Position numbers and translations under genes: made by a program. 64,000 nucleotides of DNA, taken from Bacteriovorax sp. (GTDB taxonomy: Bacteria > Bdellovibrionota > Bacteriovoracia > Bacteriovoracales > Bacteriovoracaceae). Of the stretch, positions 1 through 7,881 are shown piece by piece (the first letter of the stretch is position 1; every line of letters starts with the position of its first letter). The DNA lies in assembly GCA_014377485.1 (NCBI GenBank), contig JACMPM010000009.1, positions 1 through 64,000 of the forward strand, read 5' to 3'. Under the pieces are notes generated by a model. It was not told the DNA's origin. It saw only the letters and a program-made list of their open reading frames with translations, and did not search any database.

Positions 1-2
1 AA

Positions 3-923
3 ACAAATATTGATAAAATCGATGCAATCCTAAATTCTATGTATGCACTAAAAAATGGTGTTGCAACAGCCAACAATACTAGTGTTAGCAACCCAACGAT
101 TGAGAAAACTATACTTAAAGATAAGCCCTTTAATGTGAACGATGTTAAGAATCAAGAGATAGATCTCAAAGCAAATGGCGGTCCTGGAAGTCTTCCATGT
201 ATTACAGGTGCCAATCCGGATAATTGTCCAAGTTTTAGTAAAAAATTAAGTTCTCTGGCAGATGTAAAATCTATGCCTGATTTTGTTCAAGCTCAAATTG
301 GAAGTATTTCAAAACTTACTGATGGAATCAATGGAAAAAGCAAGATTTCAGCTTCAACACTTGATCAAGCTCAGGCTTTAGCCGGTCAGCAAAATGCCTT
401 AAGACTTGAATTAAAAAAACAACAAAAGTCTCTCCAAGAAAAATTAAAAGCTAGTGGAAGTAAAGTCGATCTGGCCCGTGAAAGCGATAAACTTGAAGCG
501 AGTATGAAAGCTGCTGTTCAAAAAGAACTTGATTCTAGAAAAACAACTGCTGGAGCAATGCTCGCTAGCTTTGGAGGAAGTTCTTCAGGATCGGGATCCG
601 CAAACGCAATAGCAACTGATGCAACTAAAAATGCAAAGGCTAATATAAACGGTCTTGGGTCCGGTGGTATTATTGCCATTCCTGCAGCAACTGCTTTCAA
701 TCCGAAACTTGATAAAGATGCAGACCTAGAAGCTAAGCTTGCGGCAGATAAACAAGCTGCAGATGAAGCATCTGCAGCAGCCGCGAAAGCAACGACTACG
801 GCTTCAATGGATGATTACGTCCTGAAAAATGATATTACCCAAGATAAGGATTCATCAATTTTTGATTTGATTTCGAATCGATATCAAAAGTCTTACGATA
901 AATTATTTAAACGAATAAAATAG
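3..923 (+). CDS. Secreted or surface coiled-coil protein, 5' end outside window
   Basis: The frame is open from base 3 and carries on upstream, so the Met at 39 is probably internal and the gene is cut by the window edge. The visible part is about 307 residues of low-complexity, Ala/Lys/Asp-rich sequence. A two-cysteine segment (PCITGANPDNCPSF, near residues 65-80 of the visible part) is followed by a long predicted coiled coil rich in Lys, Gln and Leu, a Ser/Gly/Ala linker, a second Ala/Asp helix and a Tyr/Lys-rich tail. I do not recognise a family. It ends 22 nt from the convergent phosphoesterase gene. Export is a guess from composition, because the N-terminus is missing. Confidence 0.75.
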   Translation, partial: TNIDKIDAILNSMYALKNGVATANNTSVSNPTIEKTILKDKPFNVNDVKNQEIDLKANGGPGSLPCITGANPDNCPSFSKKLSSLADVKSMPDFVQAQIGSISKLTDGINGKSKISASTLDQAQALAGQQNALRLELKKQQKSLQEKLKASGSKVDLARESDKLEASMKAAVQKELDSRKTTAGAMLASFGGSSSGSGSANAIATDATKNAKANINGLGSGGIIAIPAATAFNPKLDKDADLEAKLAADKQAADEASAAAAKATTTASMDDYVLKNDITQDKDSSIFDLISNRYQKSYDKLFKRIK

Positions 924-945
924 AATATAGAGATGTCGTTCGGAA

Positions 946-1764
946 TTATTTATTCCAAACGTCATCGATTATTGGTGCGCTTACGTCATTCTTATTTAAA
1001 GAACCTAGTCTTAAACCATCTTCATAAGTTCTTAATAAAGAGTAAAAGTTATTAGGTCGTGCACTCTTACTTCCTGGCGCTATATTTGCCCCATACAGAA
1101 GAGTGTAGATTTGATTATTAAGTGAAGTTCCTTCATCAAATGTAACAACCACTAAAAGATCTTTTGGAAATTTTGGCGAGTGCAATATTGAATCAAACGC
1201 TTGTTTAAACCATTTGTCCCCAATGGCAACTCCTGTGTCATGTCCGTCGTTTTTTAGGTTCGGAATATACATTGAAAAATCTTTAAGTTTTCCGGCATTA
1301 AAATCTGTGAAAAATTCTTTTCCTTCTACAATTTTCGCACATCGAGCTGGATCTTTTTGAACATTCACGAAGCTCATGAATGGAACGTGTTTTCTTGCAT
1401 AGTCACCAGATGTTTTTCCGGTAAAACAATTACCTGGATAATCTTCAGCATAAACTTTCCAGTCTTTTTTTGCTTCTTCTAATAGATCTCCAAGATGTCT
1501 GTCATTGATATCGATAGGTTTGTCGTTAACAATATTAAAAGTAGAACCTGCAATCATGGCAATATAATTGCCTTGAGAGGGATGTGTTGCAGCTTTAAAA
1601 TTTGTAAGCAGGGCACCTTCTTTTGTAAGGCTTGAAAAAAATGGCTGCTTAAGCGCATTCAAATATTCAGTATTTTCAAAGACAATAACTAAGACTTTAT
1701 TAAAGTTTTGAGCTTGAACTGAAAGCGATATTGTTCCAAGTAAAAGTACAAGAAATTTTTTCAT
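946..1764 (-). CDS. Exported phosphoesterase (acid phosphatase / phospholipase C superfamily)
   Basis: A 272-residue protein with a clear signal peptide (MKKFLVLLLGTISLSVQAQ). It carries the metal-binding pattern of the phosphoesterase family (PF04185: acid phosphatases and phospholipase C): FEN at residues 29-31, HPSQGNY at 61-67, the NDGHD-containing segment at 169-176 with D183, and TFDEG at 208-212. It is shorter than classic phospholipase C and closer to compact AcpA-type phosphatases. It should hydrolyse phosphomonoesters or phosphodiesters in the periplasm or outside the cell; the substrate cannot be told. The start Met-Lys-Lys is natural, although no good Shine-Dalgarno precedes it. 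Confidence 0.88.
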   Translation of the reverse strand: MKKFLVLLLGTISLSVQAQNFNKVLVIVFENTEYLNALKQPFFSSLTKEGALLTNFKAATHPSQGNYIAMIAGSTFNIVNDKPIDINDRHLGDLLEEAKKDWKVYAEDYPGNCFTGKTSGDYARKHVPFMSFVNVQKDPARCAKIVEGKEFFTDFNAGKLKDFSMYIPNLKNDGHDTGVAIGDKWFKQAFDSILHSPKFPKDLLVVVTFDEGTSLNNQIYTLLYGANIAPGSKSARPNNFYSLLRTYEDGLRLGSLNKNDVSAPIIDDVWNK

Positions 1765-1932
1765 CCAAAGCCGTCCAATGTTAAAGTCTTTTTGACAGCA
1801 CTAGAATCCTAATTTCTTGAAACTTTGACAAGCTTGAACTTGTTACGCATTTGTTACAATGTGCTGAAATGAAATGTAAGATTTGTCTAAGTTCCTTTAA
1901 TTGTTATTGGTATCCAAAATGATCAAATTGAC

Positions 1933-1938
1933 TAAAAT
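1933..1938 (+). promoter_or_regulatory. Candidate -10 box, leaderless start
   Basis: TAAAAT lies six nt before the ATG at 1945 and there is no Shine-Dalgarno. This spacing would place the transcription start at or within 1-2 nt of the start codon. No convincing -35 is seen at 16-18 nt. Confidence 0.35.
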
Positions 1939-1944
1939 AATTAA

Positions 1945-3168
1945 ATGAAAATTATTACCCCATTCATTTTACTTTTCTTAACCCTTCTTATTAGCTGTGC
2001 CACTAGCGAGAACCCACTTATGACTAAAAACAAGATTCGCAAAATTATTCTTTTTGTCCCTGGCTACTACGGCTCTACATTAGTAGAAAAAAAATCTTCC
2101 AAAGTTCGTTGGGCACGTGTTAGTAATTTTTTCTTCAGTCAGCAAGGAATAGCAACCACTGTTCCTGGAACAAATATTATTGCCTCCGAAGAACTAATAC
2201 CTACCGAAGTACTAAAACATGTAACGGTTATTCCTTACCTCTTAAAAATTGATTCATACGGAAAAACGTTGGCAATGTTGGAAGAATTCGCGAGTCAGCA
2301 TCAGATGACTGTTGAAACTGCGCCATATGATTGGCGAGATGATTTTGGCAGTAGTTTGAAGCTTATAGATAAGAAAATCAAAAGTCTCAAACTCAATTCA
2401 AATGATGAACTATACGTCGTCTCACATAGTACTGGTTCACTTCTCATGGCCTACTATCTTCGTTATGGGGCTCAAGATGTAGATGGAGTTGTTGAAGAAA
2501 ATTGGGAAGGTCTTAAGTATATTAAAAAAGCAGTTTTAGCCGCAGCCCCATTTCATGGATTGATGGTTTTGTTAAGAGATACGGAGCACGGAACAATTAA
2601 AGTTTTTAACCATGAGTTACTATCAGCTCGGGACTATTCTAGTTTTAAATCGTCATATATGTTTCTTCCCCCTAAGGGCGAAGATTTCGGCTATAAATCA
2701 GCCGATCAGAAAGAAATATTACTCAATCTGCACGATGCAAAGACTTGGGAAAAAAATAATTGGGGTCTATTTAAATTTATTAAAGACTCTGAAAAAGAAG
2801 CTGCAAGAAAATTTATAGAGACTTATATGTCTCGCTCTCAAAAATTTCATGACTTACTACGTGCTCCTATAAAAAACTATCCTGATAATAAATTCTCACT
2901 TCTTTATACATGGGGCGCAGAACATAAAACTGTGCAAAAAGGATTTGTAAGTGATGCAAAGAAAGGAAATTCCGGCAAAGAAATCGATTTTACTTTATCT
3001 GAGAGCGAAGTTGAAGGCGATGGAACAGTAACTTCAGAATCAGGAAAACCATTAAATTATTTCAAAAGTTTGAACCTCGAATTGCATCCTACAAATTTTT
3101 CTCATCTGGATGTAATTGCATCCAAAGAGAATCAAAAAATCATTCAAGAATTTATTTTAAAAAAATAA
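1945..3168 (+). CDS. Lipoprotein lipase/acyltransferase of the LCAT family
   Basis: A 407-residue lipoprotein with lipobox LLISC (Cys18). The alpha/beta-hydrolase elements of the lecithin:cholesterol acyltransferase / phospholipase family are in order: oxyanion region VPGYYGST (38-45), YDWRDD (128-133), the nucleophile elbow SHSTG (Ser162), GDGTV (acid Asp359) and a late His387 (SHLDV). It is likely an outer-membrane-anchored lipid hydrolase or acyltransferase, and Ala at +2 after the Cys fits outer-membrane sorting. It is divergent from the phosphoesterase upstream. Together they suggest lipid or phosphate-ester degradation at the cell surface, which is inference. No Shine-Dalgarno is present, and the -10-like TAAAAT sits close to the ATG. 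Confidence 0.85.
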   Translation: MKIITPFILLFLTLLISCATSENPLMTKNKIRKIILFVPGYYGSTLVEKKSSKVRWARVSNFFFSQQGIATTVPGTNIIASEELIPTEVLKHVTVIPYLLKIDSYGKTLAMLEEFASQHQMTVETAPYDWRDDFGSSLKLIDKKIKSLKLNSNDELYVVSHSTGSLLMAYYLRYGAQDVDGVVEENWEGLKYIKKAVLAAAPFHGLMVLLRDTEHGTIKVFNHELLSARDYSSFKSSYMFLPPKGEDFGYKSADQKEILLNLHDAKTWEKNNWGLFKFIKDSEKEAARKFIETYMSRSQKFHDLLRAPIKNYPDNKFSLLYTWGAEHKTVQKGFVSDAKKGNSGKEIDFTLSESEVEGDGTVTSESGKPLNYFKSLNLELHPTNFSHLDVIASKENQKIIQEFILKK

Positions 3169-3275
3169 GCCTGAAGATTTTCGCGTTTCCTTCACGCCTA
3201 AAATAATTTAAGCATGAGCCAGATCGATTTGTTTTTCTGCTCTACAGATTGTTGATCCGGAGGAGTGAAAAAAGC

Positions 3276-3467
3276 TTAAATAGCCATTTCCACTAAATGA
3301 GGGACCGGGGTAAGCATGAGGTCTCTAATGACTAAATAAGTAGATGCATTTTTAGCTTTTAGCTTTCCAATAAACTGTTGAGTGATTTTCCTTGTGAGCG
3401 AGAGCTCGCCTCTGGGATTGCTTTCTTTAATCAGAATGTTTTTAATGGCCAGGATGATGGGATTTGC
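3276..3467 (-). pseudogene. Open antisense reading frame without a start, possible gene remnant
   Basis: On the minus strand, 63 codons are open directly after an in-frame TAA, with no ATG/GTG/TTG near the 5' end. The translation (NPRGELSLTRKITQ near the start; LVEMAI at the end) has protein-like composition, including a basic, amphipathic middle. I do not recognise the family. It lies beside a decayed HxlR gene in the only long gene-free stretch (3169-3488), so I read it as a possible 3' fragment of a lost gene. The evidence is only an open frame and composition; chance is possible. Confidence 0.25.
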
Positions 3468-3488
3468 CCTTTAAGAGAGCTATTGACC

Positions 3489-3768
3489 CGATTAGGCGGC
3501 AAGTAGAGTGTTTTACTCAATCTTAACATTATCTAAGATGCCTGAGCGGCGTGGACACTTTTCAGAAATCAAGAGGAGCATTCCTGGTATCTCGCAGAGA
3601 ATGCTTACAGCCACACTACGCAATTTAGAGCGCTATGGAATATTACAACGTGAAATATTTGCTAAATTAGATCCGATGAAAGAAATTGGTGTATGGATTG
3701 TAGGCAATTGGTCCACTATTCGTTCTTCAAGAACAGAATTTGATAATCGACTTCGACTTGGTAAATAA
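3489..3768 (+). pseudogene. Decayed HxlR-family transcriptional regulator
   Basis: From the codon at 3489 the translation reads RLGGK-stop-SVLL. That is the conserved HxlR start RLGGKWSVLL with the Trp codon TGG changed to TAG at 3504-3506. The homology then jumps to the +1 frame near 3515-3525 and continues from a GTG at 3508 as FSEIKRSIPGISQRMLTATL and LRNLERYGILQRE, the winged-helix core. After REIFAK about 17 residues of the family (the VEYSLTPLG segment) are missing, and the C-terminal helix resumes as MKEIGVWIVGNW and FDNRL. A nonsense change, a frameshift and an internal deletion together make a functional regulator unlikely. The 86-codon frame at 3508-3768 should not be annotated as intact. 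Confidence 0.8.
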
Positions 3769-3808
3769 ATTCGAGCAAGCTTTAAAAAAGAGTTAATATT
3801 TAACGACT

Positions 3809-4282
3809 ATGATTGATAAAAAAATAATTCTCGAAAAATTAATTGAAAACTTACGTAAAGAACTCAGTGAAGTTGAAAGTGCTGCCAAATCAACGAGAGA
3901 TTTGGTTACATCGGATGATTTAAAATCTGAAGGAAAGTACGATACTCGTGCCATAGAGGCTTCTTACCTGGCAAGCGCTCAACTAAAAAGAGTCGATGAA
4001 ATAAAAACTGACATTCAAATGCTAGAAGAGACCGAGCTTGTAAGTGCAAATAAACTTCAGATGGGGTCTTTAGCCCTTATCGAACACAAGGGAAATGAAA
4101 GATATTATTTTTTAACTTCTACCTCTGGAGGCACAATGCTGACAGTAGACGGAAATACCATATTGGTTATTTCGGTATTTTCTCCCTTGGGGAACGAAGC
4201 TTTAGGCTTGAAGGCAGGGGAGAGTTTTGAAGTAGAAACGCCCAAAGAAATGAGAACTTATAAAATCATAAGTGTGCACTAG
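3809..4282 (+). CDS. GreA/GreB-like transcription factor
   Basis: At 157 residues this is GreA size. The N-terminal half is a coiled coil with the conserved tip-and-return region SDDLKSEGKYDTRAIEASYL (residues 33-52), which is the position of the acidic tip that enters the RNA polymerase secondary channel in Gre factors. The C-terminal half is the FKBP-like Gre domain ending in SPLGNEALGLKAGESFEV. It probably binds RNA polymerase, and whether it stimulates cleavage of backtracked RNA is uncertain because the N-terminus is divergent. It converges, 1 nt apart, with the solute-binding-protein gene. No Shine-Dalgarno is visible before ATG 3809; TAATAT lies 9 nt upstream. Confidence 0.8.
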   Translation: MIDKKIILEKLIENLRKELSEVESAAKSTRDLVTSDDLKSEGKYDTRAIEASYLASAQLKRVDEIKTDIQMLEETELVSANKLQMGSLALIEHKGNERYYFLTSTSGGTMLTVDGNTILVISVFSPLGNEALGLKAGESFEVETPKEMRTYKIISVH

Positions 4283-4283
4283 C

Positions 4284-5030
4284 TTACTTATAATCTAATA
4301 TATTTTTTAATGACTGATCCTTTTTAATATTGTCTAGAAGTCCATTGATTTCACTGACTGAAATCGGAGAGCCCTCTCTTATTAGAACCGTGTGATGATA
4401 CATCTGATCCATTTTGTTAGATACCAAAAGATTTTTTTTTGCTTCGGAGTTTTTCTTTAAATAAATATCGAGATATTCCTTTGTTACTATGGCCAGATCG
4501 GATCTTCCTTCTAATACCGCCACAATATTACCTTCGTGAGAATTGGTTAATTCAATATTCCATTTTTTTAGAGTCAAAGGATCTGTTAAGAAATTTGCAA
4601 ATCCATAATGGTAACCAAGAATTCCACGGATAGTTTTGTTTTTAAGATCATTAAAATAAGTTTGATTTTTATTATCCAAAATTTTAGTAATAAAAACTTC
4701 TCCACCAACTAAAAAAACTTTCGAAGCCTGCACCGGATATTTTAACCATCCCCATTGAATATTTTCAAAAAAAATAATGTCGTAGTATTTATTCTTCATA
4801 TCGTCATAGCGACGATTAGAAGAAGTTTCGATCAATTCAAAAGAATACTTTTTTTGAGTTTCATTTAGATGTTTGGAGAGTTTAACCAATACGCCATTTG
4901 GTTTTCCAGAAACCCAGGTTACAAATGGAGGGAATTCGTAGGCTCCGATTTTAACAACTGTAGCAAAAGCATAAGATGTGAAAAGGATAAAAAGACAAGA
5001 AAATCTTAAAATGTTTTTTTTAATCATCAT
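4284..5030 (-). CDS. Periplasmic solute-binding protein, family 3 type
   Basis: A 248-residue protein with signal peptide (MMIKKNILRFSCLFILFTSYAFA), then a bilobal type-3 solute-binding fold: VVKIGAYEFPPFV at the start of lobe 1, NGVLVKLSKHL, and EGRSDLAIVTKEYLDIYL in the return to lobe 1. It overlaps the end of the upstream histidine kinase by 11 nt (ATGATGATTAA contains both the start and the kinase stop), so the two are translationally coupled. No permease or ATPase genes are nearby, so it more likely senses a ligand for the kinase, as BvgS-type periplasmic domains do, than feeds a transporter. That link is inferred. The second ATG (5027) is an equally possible start. Confidence 0.8.
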   Translation of the reverse strand: MMIKKNILRFSCLFILFTSYAFATVVKIGAYEFPPFVTWVSGKPNGVLVKLSKHLNETQKKYSFELIETSSNRRYDDMKNKYYDIIFFENIQWGWLKYPVQASKVFLVGGEVFITKILDNKNQTYFNDLKNKTIRGILGYHYGFANFLTDPLTLKKWNIELTNSHEGNIVAVLEGRSDLAIVTKEYLDIYLKKNSEAKKNLLVSNKMDQMYHHTVLIREGSPISVSEINGLLDNIKKDQSLKNILDYK

Positions 5031-6495
5031 AATCGCGTTGGTCTCTTGGTCTCTTGGTTGAATTTGAAAGCAGAATTACAAATTGAGTATTTTTAGAGGA
5101 AGTGTTGTAATAAAAATCGCCACCTTGGCGAAATATAATACCATGACTAATGCTCAAGCCTAGACCTGTTCCTTTTCCTAATTCTTTAGTTGTAAAAAAA
5201 GGATTCATAATTTTATCTAGAATATTTTCGTTGATACCTAAACCGCTATCAGTAATAGTTATACGCGTACTTTGCTCTTCATTTACAAAATTTATCAATA
5301 TCCATTTCTCATCAAGAAATTCTACGGCATCAATTGAATTATTGATGAGATTGATTAAGACCTGACCAAGCTTAGTCAAGTTTGCAAAAACCATATCGCC
5401 ATTCGTAAAATTAAATTTTAGTGCAATTTTTTTTTCATTTGCGCGAAAAGAGCAAAGACCTGTGAGATCTTCGACGAAAGTTTCAATCTTGAATAACTCG
5501 GCCGGATCATTAGCACCATCTCTGGAAAAAGCATTTAAACCTTTAATAATTTTTGCAATACGCACGCTAGTCTCATGAATTTTTTCAGCCTTGTGCACTA
5601 GTTCAGTTGAATTAAGTTTTTGAAGTGACAATTTTAAAAGAGTTGAATGACCTTGAATAATAGTTAAAGGATTATTAATTTCATGAGCGATGGCACCTGC
5701 CATTTCACCAAGAGACGCTAGACGACTTGCCTGGAAGCTTTTCAATTGTTCCTGATCGCGTTCTTTTGTTCGTTTATCAACCAACTCTTCCAGTTGAGTG
5801 TTTTGCTCAAGAAGCTTGTGATCTCTTTCTTGAATGGCCAATAAGGTATCGTTAAACGCCTTGGTAACTACATTGAGTTCTCCAGCATAATCAGTTTTGA
5901 ATTTAATACTATAATTACCGTGACCAACATTTCTGGCACCCCTGGCAATTTCAAATAATGGAGATGTTAACCAACGACGAATAAGGTAAGTCATTCCACT
6001 GGCAACCGCTATTCCCATGCTTACAGTGATAATGAAAATGATTCCTTTTAGGTTCCTAAAAGCATTTGAAAACTGAACGGTAGAATAATAAACTTCAATC
6101 GTTCCTAAGTTGCGACCTCTGTAACTAATCGTGTCGGAAAGAATATCAACTTCGTCTTGCTTGACTAGTTCTCTTAGAGTTTGTTCTTGATAATTTTTGC
6201 TGATCGCCTGGTATTGATGAAGTTGGTCAGCACTTATAATTCTGACTGCAATAATAGTATCTATTTTTTCATCTAAAAAAGAATTTAGTACTTCTTGAAT
6301 ATAGACTTCGTCATAATTCCATAAGGGCAAAACAACCGCTTGTTTGGCTATAACGAGTGCTTGAGCTTTTTCGTGTTGAAGATGGCTGTTTACCAGGCGT
6401 TCGATAAGAGTATAGGTTAAAATTGCAACTAAGCCGACGCCAATCATGGTGGCTGCAAAGGTGGCTATAGCTGTAAGAGTAGATAATTTTTTCAT
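5020..6495 (-). CDS. Membrane sensor histidine kinase, orphan
   Basis: A 491-residue protein with TM1 (residues about 8-30), a roughly 120-residue periplasmic sensor, TM2 (about 151-172), HAMP (LTSPLFEIARGARNVGHGN onwards), a coiled-coil signalling helix, a HisKA dimerisation helix with phospho-acceptor His in GAIAHEINNP, and a HATPase domain with N box (LINNSIDAVE), G1 (ITDSGLGI) and G2 (GTGLGLS). The next gene in the operon is a solute-binding protein and no response regulator is nearby. The ATG at 6495 has no Shine-Dalgarno. The sequence just before it is one arm of an 18-bp perfect palindrome, so start access or promoter occupancy may be regulated. Confidence 0.92.
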   Translation of the reverse strand: MKKLSTLTAIATFAATMIGVGLVAILTYTLIERLVNSHLQHEKAQALVIAKQAVVLPLWNYDEVYIQEVLNSFLDEKIDTIIAVRIISADQLHQYQAISKNYQEQTLRELVKQDEVDILSDTISYRGRNLGTIEVYYSTVQFSNAFRNLKGIIFIITVSMGIAVASGMTYLIRRWLTSPLFEIARGARNVGHGNYSIKFKTDYAGELNVVTKAFNDTLLAIQERDHKLLEQNTQLEELVDKRTKERDQEQLKSFQASRLASLGEMAGAIAHEINNPLTIIQGHSTLLKLSLQKLNSTELVHKAEKIHETSVRIAKIIKGLNAFSRDGANDPAELFKIETFVEDLTGLCSFRANEKKIALKFNFTNGDMVFANLTKLGQVLINLINNSIDAVEFLDEKWILINFVNEEQSTRITITDSGLGINENILDKIMNPFFTTKELGKGTGLGLSISHGIIFRQGGDFYYNTSSKNTQFVILLSNSTKRPRDQRDYDD

Positions 6496-6498
6496 CGA

Positions 6499-6536
6499 GT
6501 AGTAAATATTCTATCAGTTGATAGAATATTTACTAC
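6499..6536. promoter_or_regulatory. 18-bp perfect palindrome directly before the histidine kinase start
   Basis: Arms GTAGTAAATATTCTATCA (6499-6516) and its perfect complement (6519-6536) are separated by 2 nt. The palindrome ends 3 nt before the kinase ATG and contains a possible minus-strand -10 (TAGAAT). It could be an operator for a dimeric repressor, a hairpin hiding the start codon, or the terminator of the upstream gene. It has no GC-rich core and no clean T run, so I favour an operator. Confidence 0.6.
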
Positions 6537-6564
6537 GTATAAATGAATTTATTTTAAGTCGTAC

Positions 6565-7008
6565 TTATTTAGTAGATTCTGGTTTGTCTTCAAACATTTT
6601 AGCATAAATGATCTTTCCGTCAGCGATACAAACTTTTTCAAAAACATATAATTTTCTATTCAATTGGTTGATTAAAAAATTAAAATCTGGATTCTCGGCT
6701 TCAATTATAGCCTTTCCCTGTATGAGTGGACGATTAAATCCCAATACAATATTAATTGTAGGTTGAATCAGAACTTCACGGTTATCAAAATTTACTTCCA
6801 TATCCTGAAATGAAAGACCGTAAGCATCTTTATCATAAACAATCACTTCGCCAGTTTTAAGTTTAACTTTCACTTTGCTATCGGTCGGCGCCGGTAAAAC
6901 TCTATAAAGCACACAAGATTTCTCAGCATCAAATCCTTTGACTACTGAAGCCTGCACTTTAGAAGTAATAAGTGTAGCTAGTAAACTTAATAGCAATGCT
7001 GTTTTCAT
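6565..7008 (-). CDS. Exported protein of unknown function
   Basis: A 147-residue protein with a signal peptide ending near residue 20 (MKTALLLSLLATLITSKVQA) and a small beta-rich domain with two Cys (C32 and one near residue 127, VCIADGK) that could form a disulfide. I do not recognise the family. It is on the same strand as the kinase and 70 nt upstream of it, separated by the large palindrome. A weak GAG 7 nt before the ATG is the only ribosome-binding signal. It could be a periplasmic partner of the kinase system, but position is the only evidence. Confidence 0.7.
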   Translation of the reverse strand: MKTALLLSLLATLITSKVQASVVKGFDAEKSCVLYRVLPAPTDSKVKVKLKTGEVIVYDKDAYGLSFQDMEVNFDNREVLIQPTINIVLGFNRPLIQGKAIIEAENPDFNFLINQLNRKLYVFEKVCIADGKIIYAKMFEDKPESTK

Positions 7009-7121
7009 TTATTTTCTCGTGTTCAAGGTGGAGTTAATAACTATATGTTAGCAGTTGCCAAAATACCTACAAGCCTAATTGCCTAGGGTAGGTAAAACTT
7101 ACATGGCACATCTAAGATTAG

Positions 7122-7298
7122 TTATAGTTCTTGCTTGGTATTGAACATAAAGAATGGATCACTCGTTATGATTTCGCTGTCGATTTGAATATAGGGATTG
7201 TCTTGCTTAGGGTACGGATTTGTTTCTTTTGAATTCTCGGAAGAAGATTCTTTATCTTTATTATTTCCATTTTTGGAGTCTCTGTTTATTTCATTCAT
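7122..7298 (-). CDS. Small hydrophilic protein, 58 residues
   Basis: ATG at 7298 is preceded by AAGGA with 7-nt spacing, a good Shine-Dalgarno. The product is Asn/Lys/Ser/Glu-rich at the N-terminus (MNEINRDSKNGNNKDKESSS) and then has a more ordered, acidic C-terminal part (IQIDSEIITSDPFFMFN). No signal peptide and no known family. The frame on the opposite strand in the same place (7198-7392) lacks a good ribosome-binding site and has a low-complexity Ser/Phe/Leu translation, so I take it as the shadow. The gene stands alone between the exported protein and the lipoprotein. Confidence 0.55.
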   Translation of the reverse strand: MNEINRDSKNGNNKDKESSSENSKETNPYPKQDNPYIQIDSEIITSDPFFMFNTKQEL

Positions 7299-7468
7299 AG
7301 TTTTTTCCTTTGTTTCTAATATGATTTTATCTATGACTTTATTGTCATTGTTAACAACAACCAGAGAGCAAGTAAAATGCCATTACATATGAGCTTTAAA
7401 TTACATGAAAAAATAATTTATTTTATAAATTCAGAAATTTATTAAGACAAAAAAGTACAAAAATGAAA

Positions 7469-7497
7469 GTGACCTTCAGGAAATTTCCGGACATAAT
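7469..7497 (+). promoter_or_regulatory. Promoter giving a leaderless start
   Basis: GTGACC (7469-7474), 17 nt, CATAAT (7492-7497), then only 6 nt to the ATG at 7504. The predicted transcription start falls on or next to the ATG, and no Shine-Dalgarno is present. Confidence 0.5.
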
Positions 7498-7503
7498 TTT
7501 ATT

Positions 7504-7881
7504 ATGAAAATATCTAGGGTGAAAAAACTATTTAGTATCTTCTTCATTTGTTCAATCATAGGATCTTGTGCTTCCCACAGTAGACCTACTTTATATCCGA
7601 ACGAGGTTTTGAAACAACGTGGCCCCATAATCGCTAGGGCCGATATTGATCAATGCTTAAGAGAAGCCGATGTTTATTTCAACACTCCTGAAGGTAAACG
7701 AGTTGCCAACGGGGCTGAATCAACGACTTCAGTTGGCAGCTCTATTGGCTTTGGTACAGGCGGAGTCGGACTAGGTGTAGGAATTGGTAGTGGAAACAGA
7801 GTCAGTGGCATAGATGTTAAGCGAGGTTATGTAAACCAATGCTTAGTAAATAAAGGCTACCAAGTACTTGCTTGGGATTAA
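7504..7881 (+). CDS. Small lipoprotein with glycine-zipper region
   Basis: A 125-residue protein with lipobox IIGSC (Cys22). Residues about 75-98 are a Gly/Ser/Val stretch (VGSSIGFGTGGVGLGVGIGS), like the glycine-zipper segments of outer-membrane-associated lipoproteins. Three further Cys include C60 and one in CLVNKGYQVLAWD at the C-terminus, so a disulfide is possible. The GYQVLAW ending resembles small Gly-zipper lipoproteins of the OsmB/YmgG kind, but I cannot assign a function. Its stop overlaps the stop of the convergent transglycosylase gene. The start is likely leaderless. Confidence 0.75.
   Translation: MKISRVKKLFSIFFICSIIGSCASHSRPTLYPNEVLKQRGPIIARADIDQCLREADVYFNTPEGKRVANGAESTTSVGSSIGFGTGGVGLGVGIGSGNRVSGIDVKRGYVNQCLVNKGYQVLAWD

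Noticed and set aside
7198-7392. A 64-residue plus-strand open frame
   Set aside because: It is Ser/Phe/Leu-rich with no good ribosome site and lies antisense to the 58-residue minus-strand gene, which has a good Shine-Dalgarno.
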